Source: Anaerolineaceae bacterium UBA5365
GTDB taxonomy: Bacteria > Chloroflexota > Anaerolineae > Anaerolineales > Anaerolineaceae
Assembly (NCBI GenBank): GCA_002407905.1
Contig: DHPL01000027.1
Coordinates: forward strand, 46,732 to 74,676
Direction: 5' to 3'
Length of the DNA stretch: 27,945 nucleotides
Shown: positions 7,740 to 13,527 of the stretch, in pieces
Layout of the letters: each line of letters starts with the position of its first letter
Position numbering within the stretch: the stretch's first letter is position 1
Made by a program: the position numbers and the translations under genes
The notes under the pieces: model-generated
The model's database searches: none
What the model was told of the DNA's origin: nothing
Seen by the model: the letters and a program-made list of their open reading frames with translations, nothing else

Positions 7740-8200
7740 GCAATGCTCCCGCCATGGTAATACATGGTAAAGACCTGTTTCCCATTTTTGGTGATCTCTT
7801 GCAGGCCCTGAAACTGATTCATGTCCCCGGTGTTTGTATCCAGGTAAACGTAGCCCTCATATTCTTGCCGGTACGCGCCCAGGAAGCGCAGCTCGTGGTA
7901 CATATGCTCCATGCTCCGGCGCAGGATCTGATCCAGCATCTCGGTGCTGATCAAATCCGGCCGGTGGATCTGGCCGTAATAGTTTTCGCCCCAAATGGGC
8001 AGGTCTTCAAACCAGACCATCTCCTGTCCGATGGCCATCTGACCATCAAAGAGCGAATCGCGGTAGACAAAGCTGCCCTGCTGAAAGATGCGGTCGATCG
8101 CGCCTTTGCGGCTGGGGGCTGCCAGGTGACCATCGCTGGCGTAAGTGAGCGCTTTCGCGCGGATCAAAAAAGCTTCCAGGCTCTCTAAATCGAATGGCAT
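7736..8200 (-). CDS. DUF5680 domain protein, copy A
   Basis: A 154-residue DUF5680 protein and the first gene of a three-gene minus-strand operon. It shows LEAFLIRAKALTYASDG, FVYRDSLFDGQMAIGQEMVW, FEDLPIWGENYYGQI, HELRFLGAYRQEYEGYVYLD and TMYYHGG, all lining up with the second copy downstream. AGGAAGATC precedes the ATG at 8200, and a TATAAT box lies about 58 nt upstream, divergent from greA. It has no signal peptide and no membrane helix. The tandem arrangement suggests a duplication, with the products perhaps forming a hetero-oligomer, but this is not shown by the sequence. Confidence 0.78.
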   Translation of the reverse strand: MPFDLESLEAFLIRAKALTYASDGHLAAPSRKGAIDRIFQQGSFVYRDSLFDGQMAIGQEMVWFEDLPIWGENYYGQIHRPDLISTEMLDQILRRSMEHMYHELRFLGAYRQEYEGYVYLDTNTGDMNQFQGLQEITKNGKQVFTMYYHGGSIA

Positions 8201-8257
8201 GATCTTCCTGTGAACTACGAAATGAACGCAGCAGCCCCTCTCGTGGTTATTAATGGG

Positions 8258-8263
8258 ATTATA
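8258..8263 (-). promoter_or_regulatory. -10 box of the DUF5680 operon promoter
   Basis: TATAAT on the minus strand (in CGTATAATCCC) lies 58 nt upstream of the first DUF5680 ATG, in the divergent gap with greA. No good -35 hexamer is seen. The context TATAATCCC is the same as at the ridA promoter. Confidence 0.45.
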
Positions 8264-8340
8264 CGGTACTTGGCCGCTGCGTGGGCCGCTGAATACAGTG
8301 TTGAAGGCATTTTTACCCGGGCTTGCGAAATGTTAACTTA

Positions 8341-8349
8341 TGGTATAAT
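8341..8349 (+). promoter_or_regulatory. Extended -10 promoter of greA
   Basis: TGGTATAAT combines a TGn extension with a perfect TATAAT. A partial -35 (TTGCGA at 8323-8328) is 15 nt upstream. Predicted transcription start is near 8356, leaving a leader of about 90 nt before greA. Confidence 0.6.
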
Positions 8350-8359
8350 CTTCCCGCGT

Positions 8360-8417
8360 CGAAGAGGCAAAACTGCTTCGGGTACGCGTTTTGTGTTAAC
8401 CCGGCCAAATGGCTGGG
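8360..8417 (+). promoter_or_regulatory. Structured greA 5' leader with two hairpins
   Basis: The first hairpin (8360-8380) pairs CGAA with TTCG and GCA with TGC around AAAC. The second (8400-8417) pairs CCCGGCC with GGCTGGG around AAAT. Neither is followed by a U-run, so they are not obvious terminators. They lie before the AAGAGGGA ribosome site and may affect mRNA stability or attenuation, which is inference. Confidence 0.35.
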
Positions 8418-8446
8418 CCTTATTATCACGAAGAGGGAATCAAGAA

Positions 8447-8911
8447 ATGCCAAGCTCGTATCTCACCCGCGAGGGTTTCGACAAATTGGAGCAGGAGCTC
8501 GAGCACCTGCGCAATGAAAAACGCAGCGAAGTAGCCCGGCGCTTGCAGGAAGCCATGGAAGATGGCGAACTGATCGAGAACGCCGAATACGAAGACGCGA
8601 AGAACGAACAGGCCTTTGTCGAGGGCCGCATCAAAGACCTTGAACTTTTACTGGCCAACGCCCAGATCATTGACGATGAAGACAACCAACGCGGTACGGT
8701 TCAGGTAGGCAGCAAAGTTACCATCAAGGAAGGCGATGGCGCACCTGAAACTTACATGATCGTCGGCCCAGCCGAGGCAGACCCCAAACGCGCGCGCATC
8801 TCGAATGAGTCGCCCTTTGGACGCGCCCTGCTGAACCACAAAAAAGGGGATAAGGTAAAGGTGGAAGCCCCGGGTGGTGCCTTTACGGTGCAGATCGTCA
8901 AAATAGAGTAA
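8447..8911 (+). CDS. greA: Transcription elongation factor GreA
   Basis: A 154-residue GreA, close to the usual 158. It binds the RNA polymerase secondary channel and stimulates cleavage of backtracked transcripts. The N-terminal coiled coil (about 1-75) starts with SYLTREGFDKLEQELEHL. Its tip reads GELIENAEYEDAKNEQ, so the first acidic tip residue is E41 rather than the usual D41, with E44 kept. The C-terminal FKBP-like domain has VQVGSKVTI, YMIVGPAEADP, ISNESPFGRALLNHKKGD and VKVEAPGG. The ATG at 8447 follows AAGAGGGA. The longer open frame back to 8210 contains the promoter and lacks GreA homology. The gene is followed by a strong terminator and then lysS, a common greA-lysS order. Confidence 0.96.
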   Translation: MPSSYLTREGFDKLEQELEHLRNEKRSEVARRLQEAMEDGELIENAEYEDAKNEQAFVEGRIKDLELLLANAQIIDDEDNQRGTVQVGSKVTIKEGDGAPETYMIVGPAEADPKRARISNESPFGRALLNHKKGDKVKVEAPGGAFTVQIVKIE

Positions 8912-8928
8912 TGTCTTTTTGAACCACG

Positions 8929-8956
8929 GCCCCACCTCAAGGGTGGGGCTTTTTTT
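8929..8956 (+). terminator. Intrinsic terminator between greA and lysS
   Basis: A perfect 8-bp stem (GCCCCACC / GGTGGGGC) with loop TCAAG is followed by seven Ts. It ends only 13 nt before the lysS ATG and 4 nt before its GGAGG ribosome site. Confidence 0.85.
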
Positions 8957-8969
8957 AAGCGGAGGAAGC

Positions 8970-10526
8970 ATGCTTGAAGAAGAATTCTCGGAACTTGAAA
9001 TGAACCGTTTGGAGAAGGCCCGCCGGTTGCGCGCTGAAGGCCTTGAGCCCTACCCCATTCTCTCAGAACGCGATACCAGCAGCCAGGAAGCCATCGCGGC
9101 TTTTGAGGCAGCAGAGGTGGCCGGGAGCGCTGAACCGGTGGAGGTAACTTTGGCCGGGCGCATCCGTGCCATCCGCAATATGGGCAAACTCAGCTTCGCG
9201 CACATTGAAGACGGTTCTGGCAAGGTCCAGTTATTCTTCCGCGTGGACGAGTTAGGGCAGGAGCAGCTGGATGCCTTTGCCCGCAACTTCGACCTGGGCG
9301 ATTTCATTGAAGCCCGGGGAACGATGTTCCGCACCCGCCGGGGGGAAGTGACTTTGCAGGTCAGTGCTTTTAAGATGCTGGCCAAGGCTCTATTGGCATT
9401 GCCGGCCGATAAGGACGAGCAATTCAATGGGGTGACCGTGCGGCACAGCGTGCTTACCGACCCTGAAACCCGGTACCGCCAGCGCTATGTAGACCTGGCT
9501 GTGAACCCCCAGGTACGCGAAACCTTCAAACTGCGCGCCAAAACGGTGCGCGCCTTGCAGGAATTTTTGGACGGCGAAGGCTTTATTGAAGTTGAAACAC
9601 CCATCCTGCAGCCCATTTACGGCGGTGCCGCCGCGCGGCCGTTTACTACTTATCACAACCAGCTCAAACAGCAGCTTTACCTGCGCATCAGTTTTGAGCT
9701 CTACCTCAAACGCCTGATCGCCGGCGGGATGGAGCGGGTTTACGAGATCGGGCGGGATTTCCGCAACGAAGGTGTGTCCTTTAAGCACAACCCCGAGTTC
9801 ACCCAGCTAGAGTTTTACATGGCCTATGCCGACTATCACAAGGTGATGGACCTGGTTGAGCGCATGGTTTCGTTCACGGCCCAAAAAGTGGCGGGAACCC
9901 AAAAACTAAAGTTCCGCGGCCACGAGCTGGATCTCACGCCGCCCTGGCGGCGCCTGAGCATCCGCGACGGTTTGCTTGAACAGCTTGGCCTGGATATCTA
10001 CGAACTGGACAGTTTTGATAAGCTGGCCGCCTGGATGGACGCAAAAGGCATGAAGTATGACCCAGCCGCCCCCTGGGGGAAGCTGGTCAGCCAGCTTCAG
10101 GAAGAATACCTGGAACCCAAGCTCATCCAGCCTACCTTCCTGTGCGATTACCCGCGCGATGTGTCGCCGCTGGCCAAACAGGTGCCCGGCAAGCCGCAAA
10201 TGACCGAGCGCTTCGAGATCTTTGTGGCTGGCATGGAGCTTGGGAATGCCTTCAGTGAACTCAACGACCCCATGGAACAGGAGCAGCGCTTTTTGGAAAT
10301 GGGCCGTGAATACACTGAAAAAGATGAAGAACATCACCCCATGGACGAAGATTATCTGCGCGCCCTGGCCTACGGCATGCCGCCCACGGGCGGCTTTGGC
10401 ATGGGCGTTGACCGCCTGGTGATGCTTTTGACCAATAACGCCTCCATCCGCGAGGTGATCCTCTTCCCGCATTTGCGGGAGTCGGGCTCCGGCGCCGCGG
10501 AGGCGGATGCCCCGGAAGCTCAGTAG
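8970..10526 (+). CDS. lysS: Class II lysyl-tRNA synthetase
   Basis: A 518-residue class II synthetase charging tRNA-Lys. The N-terminal OB-fold anticodon-binding domain (about 55-140) includes VTLAGRIRAIRNMGKLSFAH. The catalytic core shows RYRQRYVDLAVN, VETPILQPIYGGAAARPF, motif 2 (EIGRDFRNEGVSFKHNPEFT), the lysine-pocket GNAFSELNDP, and motif 3 (GFGMGVDRLVMLLTN). The position normally reading YLRIAPELYLKRL is YLRISFELYLKRL here, a small departure from the E. coli type. The ATG at 8970 follows GCGGAGGAAGC. The open frame extends upstream to 8919, but this would translate the greA terminator. The gene sits directly behind that terminator, so it needs read-through or a promoter inside greA. Confidence 0.96.
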   Translation: MLEEEFSELEMNRLEKARRLRAEGLEPYPILSERDTSSQEAIAAFEAAEVAGSAEPVEVTLAGRIRAIRNMGKLSFAHIEDGSGKVQLFFRVDELGQEQLDAFARNFDLGDFIEARGTMFRTRRGEVTLQVSAFKMLAKALLALPADKDEQFNGVTVRHSVLTDPETRYRQRYVDLAVNPQVRETFKLRAKTVRALQEFLDGEGFIEVETPILQPIYGGAAARPFTTYHNQLKQQLYLRISFELYLKRLIAGGMERVYEIGRDFRNEGVSFKHNPEFTQLEFYMAYADYHKVMDLVERMVSFTAQKVAGTQKLKFRGHELDLTPPWRRLSIRDGLLEQLGLDIYELDSFDKLAAWMDAKGMKYDPAAPWGKLVSQLQEEYLEPKLIQPTFLCDYPRDVSPLAKQVPGKPQMTERFEIFVAGMELGNAFSELNDPMEQEQRFLEMGREYTEKDEEHHPMDEDYLRALAYGMPPTGGFGMGVDRLVMLLTNNASIREVILFPHLRESGSGAAEADAPEAQ

Positions 10527-10532
10527 TTACGA

Positions 10533-10557
10533 AGCCAGGTTCGCCTGGCTTTTTTTT
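10533..10557 (+). terminator. Intrinsic terminator after lysS
   Basis: AGCCAGG and CCTGGCT form a 7-bp stem closed by the stable TTCG tetraloop, followed by seven further Ts. It starts 6 nt after the lysS stop. Confidence 0.9.
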
Positions 10558-10693
10558 CACTGAGAAACGGCTGATGATGTAAGCCTGAACGCAATGGCGC
10601 TTTATTAACAGGTAGAATGAATAAGTTGCAAGTCTCATTCAATATGGTTGAAACTGATCTGCTGTGGATTAACTCTTGCAACAAAAACTGACT

Positions 10694-11305
10694 ATGGATG
10701 AAGCCCAAACGATCTCGCGTGCGCTGGAAGGCGATTTAGACGCGTTTAACCTGCTGGTGCTTAGTTATCAGGAATTGGCTTATAACACTGCCTACCGCAT
10801 CATGGCAGACCCTGCGGCAGCCGAAGACGCAACGCAGGAAGCCGTGATCTCCATGTATCGCAAACTGCGCAGCTACCGGGGAGGCTCATTTAAGAGTTGG
10901 TTTTTACGCATCGTCACCAATGCCTGCTACGACGAATTGCGCCGCCAGAAACGCCGGCCAAGCGTTGCCCTGGAACCGGAAACCGATGACGGTGAAACCA
11001 TGGAATCGCCATCGTGGCTGGAGGACCCGGATGCCGGCCCAGAGGAGCGCATGAGCGACCGCCAGGTGGAAGCCGCCGTTCAGCACTGCATCCAGGGGCT
11101 GGAGGATAAGTTCCGCACGGTCTTGGTGCTGGTGGACATCACCGGTCAGGACTATGAAACCGTCGCGGCGGCCATTGATTGCCCCATGGGCACGGTAAAG
11201 AGCCGGCTGGCCCGTGCCAGGGCCAAAATGCAGGAATGCCTGCGCGGGTTTGGGGAACTTTTACCTGCAAAGTTCCGTCTAGAAACTGAGGATGAAAATG
11301 ACTAG
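10694..11305 (+). CDS. ECF-type RNA polymerase sigma factor
   Basis: A sigma-70 family factor of the extracytoplasmic-function group, 203 residues from the ATG at 10694 (an in-frame TTG at 10676 would add six). Region 2 is visible in LLVLSYQELAYNTAYRIM, AAAEDATQEAVISMYRKL and SFKSWFLRIVTNACYDELRR. An acidic linker of about 40 residues follows. Region 4 has GLEDKFRTVLVLVDITGQDY, then ETVAAAIDCPMGTVKSRLARA, the -35 recognition helix-turn-helix. No good Shine-Dalgarno sequence is seen before either start, so the start is uncertain. The stop overlaps the next gene, its membrane anti-sigma factor, which is the standard pairing. It should redirect polymerase to an unidentified stress or envelope regulon and may autoregulate. 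Confidence 0.92.
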   Translation: MDEAQTISRALEGDLDAFNLLVLSYQELAYNTAYRIMADPAAAEDATQEAVISMYRKLRSYRGGSFKSWFLRIVTNACYDELRRQKRRPSVALEPETDDGETMESPSWLEDPDAGPEERMSDRQVEAAVQHCIQGLEDKFRTVLVLVDITGQDYETVAAAIDCPMGTVKSRLARARAKMQECLRGFGELLPAKFRLETEDEND

Positions 11306-12482
11306 GCAGGACTTGATCTCAACTTCTGAAATGGAGTTGATTGGCGCGTATATGGACGGAGCGCTCTCTGAGAAGGAGCGGGCCGATTTTTCCGCGCGCC
11401 TGCAAGCCGAACCCCAACTGCGCGCCCTGCTCACCGAGCAGCGCCAGCTGCGCAAGGTTTACCGCAGCCTGCCTGTGCGCAAGGTTCCGCGCAACTTTAC
11501 CCTGACCACCCTGGAAGCCAGGCAGATCAAGCGCAAAGGCCTTTGGGCCCCTGTGTTTGGCTATGGCTCCCTGGCTTCCATGCTGATGCTGGTGACCCTC
11601 TTTTTCAGCGGGATGCTGATGCCGCCGGCGGCCGCGCCAAGCGCGGACCTGGCTGCTGCCCCTGCTGAATCGATCCCAATGGCGGTCAAAGAAGCGCCAA
11701 TGGCCCCCGAGGCAGCAACGATGAGCCTGCCCGCGGAAAGCAGCGCGGCGCTTGAGGCTGAGACCGGCACCAAAATCTATATGATCAACTGGAAGGGTGT
11801 GCCCGGGTTTGGAACCGCGCATTCCACCGGCGGTTTGAGGGGGATGGGCGGCGGAATGCTGACTGGTATCGGTGGCGGACGGGATGCCGCAGTGCCAGCC
11901 ATGCCTGCCAGCAGCAACCTTCAGCACGCGACGGCAAACATCCTGGGGCCGCGGCCTGCCCTGCCGGCAGAGGACCTGGACGCTATTTTCAGTGCTCAGG
12001 CAGCTCCGGAAACCGAGCTGAGCACCCGCAGCAGTGCCGAGGCAGCACCTGCCCCTGAAGAATTGAGCTCGGAACCAGCCCCTGAAGAATTGAGCGCGGC
12101 ACTGGCACCTGAACCGACGATGCCGGCCGACCTGGAGCCAACGATCACCCCGATCCCGGAACCCTTACCTCTGCCAACCGAAGCGGCGGCGTTGGTGCAA
12201 GGCAGCATACCTGCGAACTTCCCGGCCCACCCGATCATCTTTGGCTTACGCCTGGATGAGGGTGGCCAGGTGATCGGGAGTTCCCCCAGCCCGGCACCGG
12301 TCTTTACGGCCGCGCCCCTTACCGCCTCTGAACCCGTAACCGAGGCTTTGCCGCAGACGGCCGCGCTTGAAGCAAGCAATGAGAGCGCGGGCTTCCCGGC
12401 TTGGTACATGGTGGCATTGCCTGCGCTGGGCTTGCTGAGCCTGCTGCTGGGCGGCTTGTGGCTCTTCCTGCGCAAGCATTGA
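11298..12482 (+). CDS. Membrane-bound anti-sigma factor with Pro/Ala-rich extracellular region
   Basis: A 394-residue protein whose N-terminal domain (STSEMELIGAYMDGALSEKE, RLQAEPQLRALLTEQRQLRK) resembles anti-sigma domains that clasp ECF sigma factors. It lacks the HxxxCxxC zinc motif and has no cysteines. A membrane helix follows (about 86-108, ASMLMLVTLFFSGMLM). Then comes a region of about 260 residues rich in Ala, Pro, Glu and Gly, including a repeated PAPEELS segment and a Gly/Met-rich stretch. A second helix (MVALPALGLLSLLLGGLWLF) and RKH end the protein. The ATG at 11298 is favoured because GAGG lies 6 nt before it. An ATG at 11292 is immediately adjacent to that site. It overlaps the sigma gene by 8 nt, implying coupled 1:1 synthesis. 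The signal sensed is unknown. Confidence 0.8.
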   Translation: MTRQDLISTSEMELIGAYMDGALSEKERADFSARLQAEPQLRALLTEQRQLRKVYRSLPVRKVPRNFTLTTLEARQIKRKGLWAPVFGYGSLASMLMLVTLFFSGMLMPPAAAPSADLAAAPAESIPMAVKEAPMAPEAATMSLPAESSAALEAETGTKIYMINWKGVPGFGTAHSTGGLRGMGGGMLTGIGGGRDAAVPAMPASSNLQHATANILGPRPALPAEDLDAIFSAQAAPETELSTRSSAEAAPAPEELSSEPAPEELSAALAPEPTMPADLEPTITPIPEPLPLPTEAAALVQGSIPANFPAHPIIFGLRLDEGGQVIGSSPSPAPVFTAAPLTASEPVTEALPQTAALEASNESAGFPAWYMVALPALGLLSLLLGGLWLFLRKH

Positions 12483-12504
12483 GCTTAAGTTTGAGTTCAT
12501 GAAA

Positions 12505-12533
12505 ATAAAAACCGACCGTGAGGTCGGTTTTTT
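12505..12533. terminator. Bidirectional intrinsic terminator
   Basis: AAAACCGACC and GGTCGGTTTT pair around GTGA, with T-runs on both strands. It lies between the convergent anti-sigma gene (+) and pcp (-) and should serve both. Confidence 0.88.
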
Positions 12534-12557
12534 CTGTCTGAGCGCTGATAAGTGGGC

Positions 12558-13199
12558 TTAATGGGTTGTGCCGCCAACGGCTTTGATATCCACAGGGGTA
12601 TCGATGATGGTTTGCACGGCAACTTCCAGAGCTCTGGCGATGTCGCTCAGGGCCATGCTGGGCGTGTTGGGCCGGCCGGTAACCTGTTCCGGGATGAAGG
12701 GAACATGGATGAAGCCGCCCCGCATGCCGGGGAAGTGCTTGTGGATCTGGTAGAGCACGCCGTACATGATGTGGTTGCAGACAAAGGTACCCGCGGAATT
12801 GCTGAGCGACGCGGGCAATCCGGCAGCGCGGATGTTCTCCACCATGGCCTTGACCGGCAGCATACTGAAGTAAGCCGGGGCGCCATCCGCGAAGATGGGC
12901 TCATCGATGGGCTGATTGCCCGCGTTGTCCGCGATGCGCCCGTCGTCTACGTTGATGGCCACGCGCTCCGGGGTGATATCGAAGCGTCCGCCAGCCTGCC
13001 CGATGCTCAGCACCACGTCCGGCTGATGTTCAGCCATCGCGGCGGCGGTAACTTCAATGGCCTTGCCGAAAACAGTGGGGATCTCCAGTTTGATGATCTG
13101 GGCGTCAAAAAGCTCCGGGCGGATCAGTTTGACGGCTTCGAGGGCTGGGTTGACAACATCGCCCCCAAAGGGGTCGAAAGCGGTGATCAGGATCTTCAT
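12558..13199 (-). CDS. pcp: Pyrrolidone-carboxylate peptidase (pyroglutamyl peptidase I)
   Basis: A 213-residue cytoplasmic cysteine peptidase of family C15 that removes N-terminal pyroglutamate from peptides. The full catalytic triad is visible: E78 in [12 protein letters not shown]141 in [14 protein letters not shown] and H165 in [12 protein letters not shown]. The N-terminus [13 protein letters not shown] is typical. GAGGAGG lies just before the ATG at 13199. The start codon overlaps the stop of an upstream small ORF in an ATGA. Divergently across the promoter region lie a large M14-type peptidase and the DUF969/DUF979 predicted 5-oxoproline transporter. This supports a shared role in handling pyroglutamyl peptides and free 5-oxoproline. 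Confidence 0.95.
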   Translation of the reverse strand: MKILITAFDPFGGDVVNPALEAVKLIRPELFDAQIIKLEIPTVFGKAIEVTAAAMAEHQPDVVLSIGQAGGRFDITPERVAINVDDGRIADNAGNQPIDEPIFADGAPAYFSMLPVKAMVENIRAAGLPASLSNSAGTFVCNHIMYGVLYQIHKHFPGMRGGFIHVPFIPEQVTGRPNTPSMALSDIARALEVAVQTIIDTPVDIKAVGGTTH

Positions 13200-13372
13200 T
13201 TTTCCTCCTCAGGCTCGGCAAAGGGCCTGGCCTTGGCCGTGAATCGATGGTTAATCCAATTATATGCCATGAAGGCCACAAGGCAGACAATCACGACAAA
13301 GATATCAGCAAAAAATGACCGCCAGGCAGGTTTTAAAGCAACAAATCCGGACATAAAAATTTCAGGAATCAT
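13196..13372 (-). CDS. Small one-helix membrane protein encoded immediately upstream of pcp (hypothetical)
   Basis: A 58-codon frame (52 codons from the second ATG at 13354) whose TGA overlaps the pcp ATG in an ATGA. The product has a short polar N-terminus ([13 protein letters not shown] from the second ATG), one hydrophobic helix ([20 protein letters not shown]) and a basic then acidic tail ([19 protein letters not shown]). The pattern is a single-pass protein with its positive side after the helix, i.e. C-terminus inside. No strong Shine-Dalgarno sequence is seen before either ATG, which is the main weakness. The membrane-like composition and exact stop/start overlap with pcp argue that it is real. 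I do not recognise it. It might be a membrane partner or anchor for Pcp or for the transporter, but this is speculation. Confidence 0.5.
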   Translation of the reverse strand: MIPEIFMSGFVALKPAWRSFFADIFVVIVCLVAFMAYNWINHRFTAKARPFAEPEEEK

Positions 13373-13408
13373 AAAAATACCCGAATTTCAGCATCAATTT
13401 TGCGCAAT

Positions 13409-13440
13409 TTGACCCTTATGGGGGTATGGGAACGTATACT
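13409..13440 (+). promoter_or_regulatory. Possible promoter of the M14 peptidase gene
   Basis: TTGACC (13409-13414) and TATACT (13435-13440) resemble -35 and -10 boxes but are 20 nt apart, longer than usual. Besides the small ORF, the 13200-13527 gap holds only this and a TATAAT (minus, 13259-13264) that lies inside the small ORF. Confidence 0.3.
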
Positions 13441-13527
13441 TTAATTCTGGTTGCAGCCTTAGATCGACCGCATTTTGTCTCAGAACTTGTTTTATCCCAC
13501 GACTGCTGACCAAGGATGGAGCGAGCA

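Noticed and set aside
8210..8446. N-terminal extension of GreA
   Set aside because: It spans the extended -10 promoter and leader hairpins, and GreA normally begins at the SYLT motif a few residues after the chosen ATG.
13259..13264. TATAAT box on the minus strand upstream of pcp
   Set aside because: It lies inside the small membrane ORF overlapping pcp and has no -35 partner at 16-18 nt; it may be chance, although an internal pcp promoter cannot be excluded.
12552..13412. 286-codon plus-strand frame opposite pcp
   Set aside because: It is antisense to a gene with a complete catalytic triad and crosses the bidirectional terminator side; no homology is visible.
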